Assembly: GCF_015277775.1 (NCBI RefSeq)
Contig: NZ_CP063849.1
Coordinates: forward strand, 1,302,001-1,366,000
Direction: 5' to 3'
Source: Paludibaculum fermentans
GTDB taxonomy: Bacteria > Acidobacteriota > Terriglobia > Bryobacterales > Bryobacteraceae
Length of the DNA stretch: 64,000 bases
Below, one piece after another: positions 57,513-64,000 of the stretch (positions are counted from its first letter, which is position 1; each line of letters begins with the position of its first letter). The notes under the pieces are model-generated. The model saw only the letters and a list, made by a program, of their open reading frames with translations, ran no database searches and was not told the DNA's origin. The translations under genes and the position numbers were made by a program.

Positions 57513-57543
57513 TGAGTATATACTCACGTAATGGAAGTAACAA
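57513..57543 (-). promoter_or_regulatory. TetR promoter with palindromic operator over the -10
   Basis: Minus-strand -35 TTGTTA (57538-57543) and -10 TATACT (57515-57520) have a 17-bp spacer. The perfect palindrome TGAGTATATACTCA (57513-57526) covers the -10, 18 bp before the TetR start. It shares TGAGT/ACTCA-type ends with the site upstream of the aldo/keto reductase. Confidence 0.72.
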
Positions 57544-57593
57544 CACTCCGTCTACGTCTCCATTCCGGAGCCCCAACCCTGTGCGGCTCCGTC

Positions 57594-58958
57594 CTACCGC
57601 ACGCCCATCACCCGTAGCGCCGCCGCAATTCCAGGATCCCGCCCATCCCGCAAATCCTCCTCCGCAAACCCCACCACCGGCACATCCGGAGGCAACCCCG
57701 CCACATCGAAAGCCCGCCCCTCCGCGTCCCGGTACACCGCATTCGGCAGCGCGAAACTCCAACCATTTGGAAGACGCCGGGGCAGGGAATCGCAGAACAC
57801 TCCCTGCGTGCTCTCCCCCACTCGCACCACGTGGGGCGCCCGCCCCATCAGGGCCTGGGTAAACGTCTCCGCCGCGCTCATGGTAATCGGACCCGTCAAC
57901 ACCACCACGGGTCCCCCAAACCGCGGACCCCGCCCCACCCGCACCGGAACCTCCACCGCCGGACTGAACCGGCTCGCCTCTGCCCCGTCCGACCGCCCTT
58001 GAATCGCGTAAGCCGTATACTCGCGCTCCGTCAGCCGCCCCGCGATCGCCAACCCCAGCCGGTCATCCCCGCCAAACGAGAGCCGCACATCGATCACCAG
58101 ACCGCGCAGCCCGGCATCGCCCAGAATCACATCGAGAGCCTGTTCCAGGGCCCGTACATTGCCCGCATATCCGCTGCGCCGCGAATAGTCCCCAAATGCG
58201 AGAATCCGCAAATACCCGACATGCCCGTCCGCCACGCCATACAGCCACTGCCCGCGGCAGAACGGCCGCACCCGCCCGTGCAGATACACGCGGTCCGTCA
58301 CGGCCGCCAACTCGCGCCGCCCCGACTTTTCAAACCGCGCGACATCTCCGCGAACCAGCCGCTCGCTACCCGGCTTCAGCGGAGCATCAAAGCTCTTCTT
58401 CAGCGCGGGCGCGTCGAGTCCGGTATGAATATCCGCCAGGGGCCGGATCAGCCCCGACAGAATCTCGAACAGTTGCGCGGGCGTAGTCGCCGTACCAATC
58501 CGCCCCCGCTGTTCCGCGACGTTCCTCTCCCAGTCCACCCCGCGCAACGCGAACGCGACGTAATGCTCGGCGAAGGTCCGGGTAAATACATCGAAATTAC
58601 CCAGCGGCGTATTGGCGGTAGGAGGCGAGCAGACCGCGGGCAGTCCGTCGGCCGGCTCCAGCATAACCCGGTTGATATCGCCCTCCCGGACCAGCCAGTG
58701 ACGAGGCCTCTCCTCGACCACCGAGAACCGTGACCCATCCCGGGCGCGAAACCGGTTCGAGGTTGGGGCCACCCGCCGCGCCGCAAACCCCTCGACGCAA
58801 GTGGAGGCCGTCACTTCAAACGTCCGCCAGGAATCCCCCTCGACGACATACACGTCCCCCCACCCCACGCTGCGCCAAACCCCATTCGCGGGCGCATCCG
58901 CCCCGAACGCAAATCCAGCGAGTACCGCCATTAAGAACAGAAGCTGCCCAGCCGCCAT
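57594..58958 (-). CDS. Exported S41-family (tail-specific-like) peptidase
   Basis: 454 residues with signal peptide (LLFLMAVLAGFAFG). The S41 core is in the C-terminal half: YLRILAFGDYS, LVIDVRLSFGGDD, TGPITMSAAETFTQAL with the predicted nucleophile Ser, and RVGESTQGVF. A Lys general base after GxxTxG, as in CtpA, is not obvious here, so it is closer to the tricorn-core/IRBP-like subgroup. The N-terminal 120 residues are not a PDZ. Function: envelope protease of unknown substrate. Confidence 0.8.
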   Translation of the reverse strand: MAAGQLLFLMAVLAGFAFGADAPANGVWRSVGWGDVYVVEGDSWRTFEVTASTCVEGFAARRVAPTSNRFRARDGSRFSVVEERPRHWLVREGDINRVMLEPADGLPAVCSPPTANTPLGNFDVFTRTFAEHYVAFALRGVDWERNVAEQRGRIGTATTPAQLFEILSGLIRPLADIHTGLDAPALKKSFDAPLKPGSERLVRGDVARFEKSGRRELAAVTDRVYLHGRVRPFCRGQWLYGVADGHVGYLRILAFGDYSRRSGYAGNVRALEQALDVILGDAGLRGLVIDVRLSFGGDDRLGLAIAGRLTEREYTAYAIQGRSDGAEASRFSPAVEVPVRVGRGPRFGGPVVVLTGPITMSAAETFTQALMGRAPHVVRVGESTQGVFCDSLPRRLPNGWSFALPNAVYRDAEGRAFDVAGLPPDVPVVGFAEEDLRDGRDPGIAAALRVMGVR

Positions 58959-59024
58959 AGGTCGTGCTTCGATGATAGAACCATCGCCGCCGGGCAGCTA
59001 CCCGGAATCGGGGCCCCTCCGCCC

Positions 59025-61604
59025 TTACTGCAGCTCCGCCCGCGCCGCCGTTGCCTTCGCCTGGATCGTCACCGCGGCGTCAGCCAGACCCGGTGCTGTC
59101 GCACTCAGCCGAATCGTGCCGCCCTGCTTGGCTGCCCGCACGATCACCAGCGCCCGGCCCTGGTAGAGCTTGCGCTGCGTACCCTGGTACGAATCGCTAT
59201 CCCGCCCATCGGCATTGCCCACCGCCGCGATCGCGCCGGGCCCGCTAATCGCAAAATGCGCCTCCTGGTCCGCGTTCATCTGCAAGCGGCCCTCTGCATC
59301 CACGGCTTCCACCGTCACAAAGGAAAGATCCTGGCCATCGGCCTGGACCACCGTGCGATCGGCCTTCAGCCGCAGTTGCACAGGCCGCCCCGCCGTCGTC
59401 AGCACACTCTCCGCGACAGCACGCTCCCCACGCACGCCCACCGCCTTCAACGTGCCGGCAGCGTAGGGGACGTCGAACATCGCTCGGAACTCCTGTTCGC
59501 GGCCCGTCGGCTTCTCCCCAATCAGTTTGCCGTTCAGAAAGAGCCGGACCTTTTCCGCGCCGGAATACACTTCCACCTGCAGCGTCTTTCCTTCCTGCCC
59601 CGGCCAGGTCCAGTTGGGCAGCGTGGGAAACACCGCCCACCCGGCCACAACTGTCTTCTTCCCCTCGGGCTCGGGCAGCCGCACCGTCGCATACACACGA
59701 TCCCCGCCATTCCACAGAATGTCGCGATAGAAGGACTGCGGTTTGCGATACCCAATGAGATCGAGATCGCCGCACTGCGCCGCGTGCCAGGGGAAGCCCG
59801 GGAACAGGGTGCTGAGCGGCGACTCGCCACCCTGTGCCGCGCCCTGCGTCATCAGCGCCGACATATCCACGCCATTCGCCATGGCCAGGAACATCTTGTC
59901 CACCATCGACTGCATGCCGGCCATTGCCTTGCTCGCCATGGCTGCCAACTCAGGAGCCCCGTAGCTCCACGAGCCAATGCCCGACTCGCCCAGGTAATCC
60001 ATCGCCGTCCACACAAACTCACCGAGGATGTACGGGTGGTCCTTCGCCAGGCTCCACTCCGTGAACGCCGCGCCCGGGAACGACTCCGTGGTCATCATCA
60101 CCCTCGACGGGAGCCGCCGGTGGTCTTCCTCATGATGGGCGGCCAGGTTGTAGTTGTAGCCCGTGACATCCAGATGGGCGATCACCCCGTCCGGGAATTC
60201 GCCCGACGTGCTGGTGGGAAATGCCTGGCTCACCGGACGGCTGCCATCGAGCGCGCGCACCTGCGCAGCCAACTGCTTCGCGATCGCGGGCCCTCTCTCC
60301 ACCAGCACCTCGGGAATCTCGTTCCCAATGCTCCAGAAGATCACGGACGGATGATTGCGATCGCGCATCACCATCGCCGAAATATCGCGCTGCCACCACT
60401 CCTCGAAGTTACGCCCATAGTCGAACTTCGCCTTGTTGGCCTTCCAGGTGTCGAACGCCTCGTCAAACACCAGCAGCCCCAGCCGGTCGCAGGCGTCCAA
60501 GAACGCCGGTGACGGAGGATTGTGCGAAGCCCTCACCGCGTTGAACCCCGCGGCTTTCAGCAGTTCCACGCGTCGCTCCTCCGCACGGTCGAACGCCATC
60601 GCCCCCAACGGCCCGTTGTCGTGGTGAACGCTCCCGCCCGCCAGCTTGATCGGCTTGCCGTTCAGCAACAGTCCCTGGTCCGCTGACCACGCCAGCGTTC
60701 GAATGCCAAAGGGCGTCACCACCTCGTCCACCACCTTGCCGCCCTGCAACACACGGGTCACGACTCGGTAGAGCGCCGGCGATCCCGGCGACCACAGCAC
60801 GGGCCGGGCCACCGTCACCTCCTGGGCCGCCTCCGCCGCGCCGCTCGCCGGTACGGCCAGGGTCGCCTTCGCTGATCCGCTCAACTGCCCGGCCTTATCG
60901 ACGATCCGCGTCTCCACCGTGAGCCCCGAGCTCGCGGTCCCTTCGTTCACCACGCGCGTACGCACCAGAACGGTGGCGGTCTCCGCCGCGGCCTGCTTCG
61001 TCGTCACAAACACGCCCCAGTCCGCGACATGGGCGGGATGGTTCACGACAACGCGCACATGCCGGTAAATCCCTGACCCGCTGTACCAGCGGCTGTTGGG
61101 CAGTTGCGAATTGTCCACCCGCACCGCCAGCACGTTGGGCCCCGGGAAGTCCAGGTCCGCTGTCAGGTCGAACCGGAAGCTCGTGTACCCATACGGCTGG
61201 TTGCCCAGCTTGTGCCCGTTCAGGTAGACCGTCGCATCCCGGTACACCCCGTCAAACTCGACGTTGACGCGCCGTCCCTTCCACTCCGCGGGGGCGCGGA
61301 AACTCTTGCGATACCAGCCCGTGCCCGCCGGATAGAAGCCGCCGCCCGAGCCCGTCAGGTTGTCCTTGGCCGGCCGCCCCTCAATGCTCCAGTCGTGCGG
61401 CAGATCCACGTGGCGCCAACTCGCGTCATCAAACCCGCGCGCTTCGGCCCCACCGGGATCCCCCAGCAGAAACTTCCAATTGGAATCCGCCTGCAGTTCC
61501 AGTCGAGGCGGACTAGATTGAGCCATAGCCATTCCAATTGATGTGAGACAGGCCAGCAACAACGGCAACACAACGGAGCCGCGAAAAGCCCGCCGGCCCG
61601 CCAA
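59025..61604 (-). CDS. Exported GH2 beta-galactosidase-like enzyme
   Basis: 859 residues from TTG 61604, which gives a normal signal peptide (MAGRRAFRGSVVLPLLLACL...AMA); GTG 61571 and ATG 61532 are alternatives, and the frame stays open upstream through DNA repeats to 61901. GH2 signatures: GTGWYRKSF, VYLNGHKLGNQPYGYTSF, RASHNPPS, acid/base Glu in WSIGNEIPE and nucleophile Glu in ILGEFVWTAMDYLGE. Later domains (VEVYSGAEKVRLFLNGKLIGE) are beta-galactosidase-type. It should release beta-galactose or a related sugar from plant polysaccharide. A TetR gene lies 305 bp upstream on the same strand. Confidence 0.88.
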   Translation of the reverse strand: MAGRRAFRGSVVLPLLLACLTSIGMAMAQSSPPRLELQADSNWKFLLGDPGGAEARGFDDASWRHVDLPHDWSIEGRPAKDNLTGSGGGFYPAGTGWYRKSFRAPAEWKGRRVNVEFDGVYRDATVYLNGHKLGNQPYGYTSFRFDLTADLDFPGPNVLAVRVDNSQLPNSRWYSGSGIYRHVRVVVNHPAHVADWGVFVTTKQAAAETATVLVRTRVVNEGTASSGLTVETRIVDKAGQLSGSAKATLAVPASGAAEAAQEVTVARPVLWSPGSPALYRVVTRVLQGGKVVDEVVTPFGIRTLAWSADQGLLLNGKPIKLAGGSVHHDNGPLGAMAFDRAEERRVELLKAAGFNAVRASHNPPSPAFLDACDRLGLLVFDEAFDTWKANKAKFDYGRNFEEWWQRDISAMVMRDRNHPSVIFWSIGNEIPEVLVERGPAIAKQLAAQVRALDGSRPVSQAFPTSTSGEFPDGVIAHLDVTGYNYNLAAHHEEDHRRLPSRVMMTTESFPGAAFTEWSLAKDHPYILGEFVWTAMDYLGESGIGSWSYGAPELAAMASKAMAGMQSMVDKMFLAMANGVDMSALMTQGAAQGGESPLSTLFPGFPWHAAQCGDLDLIGYRKPQSFYRDILWNGGDRVYATVRLPEPEGKKTVVAGWAVFPTLPNWTWPGQEGKTLQVEVYSGAEKVRLFLNGKLIGEKPTGREQEFRAMFDVPYAAGTLKAVGVRGERAVAESVLTTAGRPVQLRLKADRTVVQADGQDLSFVTVEAVDAEGRLQMNADQEAHFAISGPGAIAAVGNADGRDSDSYQGTQRKLYQGRALVIVRAAKQGGTIRLSATAPGLADAAVTIQAKATAARAELQ

Positions 61605-61713
61605 AGAGGGCAAATCCGCAAATTGAGCCGCGACCGTAAGGGAGCGGATAGCCCGCCGAAAGCCCCCAATCAACCCAGCAGCCCGTCCCGTCGACCGCGC
61701 GTCCTCAATGCAG
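61596..61713. repeat. 118-bp direct repeat, copy 1
   Basis: 111 of 118 positions match copy 2 (period 135 bp). It contains CCGCGACCGTAAGGGAGCGG at 61628-61647, able to fold (plus-strand RNA) into a hairpin with a GUAA tetraloop and a GA/GA internal loop. It covers part of the possible N-terminal extension of the GH2 gene. Confidence 0.9.
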
Positions 61714-61730
61714 TCGTCAATACCCCGCCA

Positions 61731-61848
61731 GCCCGCCAAAGCGGGCAAATCCGTAGATTGAGCCGCGACCGTAAGGGAGCGGATAGCCCCCCGAAAGCCC
61801 CCAATCAACCCAGCAGCGCGTGCCGTCGACCGCGCGTCCTCAATCCAG
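61731..61848. repeat. 118-bp direct repeat, copy 2
   Basis: Same unit as copy 1 with seven substitutions and no indels, separated from it by 17 bp. The identical hairpin core is at 61763-61782. The surrounding sequence to 61909 has no gene. These look like dispersed intergenic repeats rather than coding sequence, although the minus-strand frame is open through both. Confidence 0.9.
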
Positions 61849-61909
61849 CCCCCACCGGTTGCACGCCAGCCAACCCCGAAGTTGGGAAAAATCTGTCTCA
61901 CAAAGACCT

Positions 61910-62629
61910 CTATTTCTGTTTGCGAGCTTTCGGACGGTTACTGTCGCGCACGTCCACTGTTTGGGCGGGCGCGCGCAAACCAAGCAGCAGAATGCGAATG
62001 GTCTCGCGGAACAGGCGGTCGACCGGTTGTCCATACTCCAACTCCACCCGGTTGCCCAGCGACGCCAGCCGCCGTTGTGCGCCAACCACGGCATTGATCA
62101 CCGCGTGCATCGTGAGCTCCGGATCCAAGTCGGGCCGCAGTGTGCCGTCCGCAATCCCCTCGCGGACCAAAGTGCTGAAGTACTCAAGCCCCTCGGGGTT
62201 CACCCGCGCCTCGAGCGACAGCAGGCGTTCCGGGGACCACTGCCGCGCATACAGCGCGTCAAACTGCGCCATGAACCGGATCTTCGAGGGACTGTGCGTA
62301 AACCCATCGGCCATGAACTCGAACAGCGCCGAGATCTTGGCCAGCGCCGTGTCGGCCGCATCCATGAACTTCTTCGCCCGCACCGCCCCATCCGCAAACA
62401 CGTCCGCGACGATCCCCCACACAACATCGTCCTTGTTGGAGAAATACTCGTAGAGCGTGGAGGGACGGATCCCTGCGCCTTTGACGATGTCGGCGATCGT
62501 CACCCGGTCGATGCCCTGTTCGTCGAACAGCTTCTCGGCCGCGTCCAGGATACGTTGGCGCTGGCGGACCCGGTGGGAACTGTAAGTCCCCCGTTTAGGT
62601 GCTTCATCCATCTGGGCAACCTGAGCCAT
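61910..62629 (-). CDS. TetR-family transcriptional regulator
   Basis: 239 residues from ATG 62629 (an in-frame TTG at 62647 and ATG 62611 are alternatives). The helix-turn-helix is RILDAAEKLFDEQGIDRVTIADIVKGAGIRPSTLYEYFSNKDDVVWGIV. The C-terminal 190 residues are a ligand-binding helical domain with no recognised subfamily. It has its own promoter and a palindromic site 23 bp before the start, suggesting autoregulation. Control of the downstream GH2 gene is possible but unproven because the repeats lie between them. Confidence 0.9.
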   Translation of the reverse strand: MAQVAQMDEAPKRGTYSSHRVRQRQRILDAAEKLFDEQGIDRVTIADIVKGAGIRPSTLYEYFSNKDDVVWGIVADVFADGAVRAKKFMDAADTALAKISALFEFMADGFTHSPSKIRFMAQFDALYARQWSPERLLSLEARVNPEGLEYFSTLVREGIADGTLRPDLDPELTMHAVINAVVGAQRRLASLGNRVELEYGQPVDRLFRETIRILLLGLRAPAQTVDVRDSNRPKARKQK

Positions 62630-62651
62630 CGTAAAACCGAAGATCAATCCA

Positions 62652-62703
62652 AATTCGAATAGGTCTTCCGAATTACCTTATAGCGCAAAGGAACCCGTGT
62701 CAA
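62652..62703 (-). promoter_or_regulatory. Promoter and candidate operator of the second TetR gene
   Basis: Minus-strand -35 TTGACA (62698-62703, consensus) and TATAAG (62677-62682) are 15 bp apart; TAAGGT two bases on gives 17 bp. Just downstream AATTCG (62652-62657) and CGAATT (62669-62674) form a perfect 6-bp inverted repeat with 11-bp spacing, a plausible TetR site at the transcription start. Confidence 0.65.
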
Positions 62704-62885
62704 TGGAAATCTCGAAAGAGAGAGGCGGCTCCTGGCAGTGGAAACCCCAACCGGCAACGCAAACCCGCAGCGGGGACGTTGATCCCCTGGCCCAAAACGC
62801 ACAGGCGCCGCCAATCGCCGGCCGGCTCCAGGTGGCCAGGGCGGCAACGTCCCCCGCCCCCGCAAAGCCCCAGCGGCACCGTCGT

Positions 62886-64000
62886 CTACTCGATGCCATC
62901 CTCCGGGTCCGCGACAGCCGCCCCCGTACCCGCCGGCGCCACGAGCTCCGCGCCTTGCGCCCGGTACGCCTTGATCCTCGCGTGGATCGTCTTCACGCAG
63001 ACGCCAGTGATCCGCGCCGTCTCCTGGCGATCGTTCTCGGTGAGGGCCAGCGTGGCCAAAATGATTGACTCCTCGGCGTCCCGGATGGTTGTGGGGAAGG
63101 GTAGTGTGATCTGGTCCGGAGCCACTTCCGCCTGTTTCGCGGCCGGGGCGGAGCTGCGCACCGGAACGCACAAAGCTGGCGGCAGGTGGCAGGGCAGCGC
63201 GACTTGGCCATCGCTCAGGATCAGCGCCCGCTCCAGCACGTTCCTCAGCTCCCGGACATTGCCCGGCCAGGCATGCCGCAGCAGCAGCTCCATCGCATTC
63301 TGCCCGACCCGAAATCCAGGATGCCCGTACTCCTCGCCCAGCAGGAGACAGAGGCTCTCGGCCAGGTCCGGAATGTCGTCCTTGCGGGCCCGCAGCGGCG
63401 GCACGTGGATCGGAATCACATTCAGCCGGTGGAATAGATCATTGCGGAACGTGCCGTGGCGGATCGCATCGGTCAGGTTGCGGTTCGTGGCCGAGATCAC
63501 GCGGAAATCCAGCTCGTCCGACAGTTCGCCGCCCAACGGCTGCACTCGCGAATCCTCCAGCACGCGCAGCATTTTCGCCTGCGCGCCGGCCGGCATCTCC
63601 CCGATCTCATCCAGGAACAAGGTGCCTCCGTCCGCCTGCTCCACCAGTCCGGTATGATCCGCCGACGCGCCCGTGAAAGTGCCGCGCCGGAAGCCGAACA
63701 GTTCACTCTCAATCAGCCCTTCCGGCAAGCCCGCCGCGTTGATCGCAACGAAGGGGCCGGCCCGGTAGCTCAGCCGGTGAATCGTATGGGCGAGCACGTC
63801 CTTGCCGGTACCGCTCTCCCCGTGGATCAGCACGGCCGCCCGCGTAGCGGCGACCCGTTCAATCGTCTGTTGGACGTGCAGCATCTCCTCGCTGCCGCCG
63901 TATTGAAACACCCGCTTGCCCGGACGGGCGGGCGCAGCTCGCGCCGCTTGGCCCTCTTGATCGCGCATGTGTTCGAAGAGCCGGCGGAGCTCGACGGACA
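62886..64000 (-). CDS. Sigma-54-dependent Fis-family activator (5' end outside window)
   Basis: The frame is open to the right edge, so the N-terminal sensory or receiver part is not visible. The AAA+ domain is complete: Walker A GESGTGKD, the sigma-54 contact loop as GTFTGA (Thr for the usual Ala), GGTLFLDEIGEM, RNDLFHRLNVIPIHVPPLRAR and WPGNVRELRNVLERAL. The C-terminal Fis-type helix-turn-helix is ENDRQETARITGVCVKTIHARI, followed by a short disordered tail. It activates sigma-54 promoters. Whether it is phosphorylation- or ligand-controlled depends on the missing end. Confidence 0.9.
   Translation of the reverse strand, partial: SVELRRLFEHMRDQEGQAARAAPARPGKRVFQYGGSEEMLHVQQTIERVAATRAAVLIHGESGTGKDVLAHTIHRLSYRAGPFVAINAAGLPEGLIESELFGFRRGTFTGASADHTGLVEQADGGTLFLDEIGEMPAGAQAKMLRVLEDSRVQPLGGELSDELDFRVISATNRNLTDAIRHGTFRNDLFHRLNVIPIHVPPLRARKDDIPDLAESLCLLLGEEYGHPGFRVGQNAMELLLRHAWPGNVRELRNVLERALILSDGQVALPCHLPPALCVPVRSSAPAAKQAEVAPDQITLPFPTTIRDAEESIILATLALTENDRQETARITGVCVKTIHARIKAYRAQGAELVAPAGTGAAVADPEDGIE

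Noticed and set aside
61596-61848. CRISPR array
   Set aside because: Only two units of 118 bp with a 17-bp gap; not short repeats with unique spacers and no cas genes.
61605-61901. 100-residue N-terminal extension of the GH2 protein
   Set aside because: The extension is encoded by the two DNA repeats and precedes an internal signal peptide, so it would block export.

Overview
The window looks like the chromosome of an acidobacterium of the Solibacter/Bryobacter/Paludibaculum type. This is inferred from high GC throughout, an Oar-like TonB-dependent receptor with a carboxypeptidase-regulatory-like N-domain, a winged-helix/TM/PD40-propeller protein, and many exported glycan-active enzymes. No phage, IS element, CRISPR array or tRNA was seen. 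Coding density is high on both strands, and most long antisense ORFs are GC-driven shadows.

1-9.6 kb is one operon for the Wood-Werkman (methylmalonyl-CoA) route of propionate fermentation. It encodes a transcarboxylase 5S-like subunit (partial), the 12S carboxyltransferase, a small accessory subunit, the biotin carrier, methylmalonyl-CoA epimerase, both methylmalonyl-CoA mutase subunits, the MeaB GTPase and a succinyl/propionyl CoA-transferase. A strong intrinsic terminator closes it. 9.9-17.4 kb holds exported hydrolases (SGNH esterase, a double esterase with a CE15-like half, and an M1 peptidase relative whose HExxH reads HMLAH) plus gluQRS-psuG.

17.4-21.6 kb is a compact bacterial microcompartment (BMC) operon: BMC-T shell, BMC-H shell, CoA-acylating aldehyde dehydrogenase, class II aldolase and DeoR regulator, behind a recognisable promoter. 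Aldol cleavage of a deoxysugar phosphate would give lactaldehyde, which the dehydrogenase could oxidise to an acyl-CoA. With the nearby propionate operon this suggests deoxysugar fermentation. No BMC-P vertex protein, PduL or alcohol dehydrogenase is in the window.

21.7-43.5 kb is surface and glycan biology: NodB deacetylase, GT2 glycosyltransferase, GH2 exo-glucosaminidase, CocE/NonD hydrolase, PilZ protein, sigma-54 response regulator, winged-helix propeller protein, Oar receptor, sialidase-like protein, bicupin, a Tat-exported enolase-superfamily enzyme and a giant beta-helix/propeller protein. 43.5-50.9 kb has an MgtA-type Mg2+ ATPase, a structured 660-bp intergenic region, a mono-haem protein, a TlpA-like thioredoxin and two small exported proteins.

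50.9-64 kb has a Tat-exported UroD-like protein, a second exported enolase-superfamily enzyme, a DUF5916-type outer-membrane protein, a TetR/aldo-keto reductase pair with palindromic operators placed on readable promoters, an S41 peptidase, a GH2 beta-galactosidase preceded by two 118-bp direct repeats, a second TetR with its own promoter/operator, and the 3' part of a sigma-54 activator running off the right edge.
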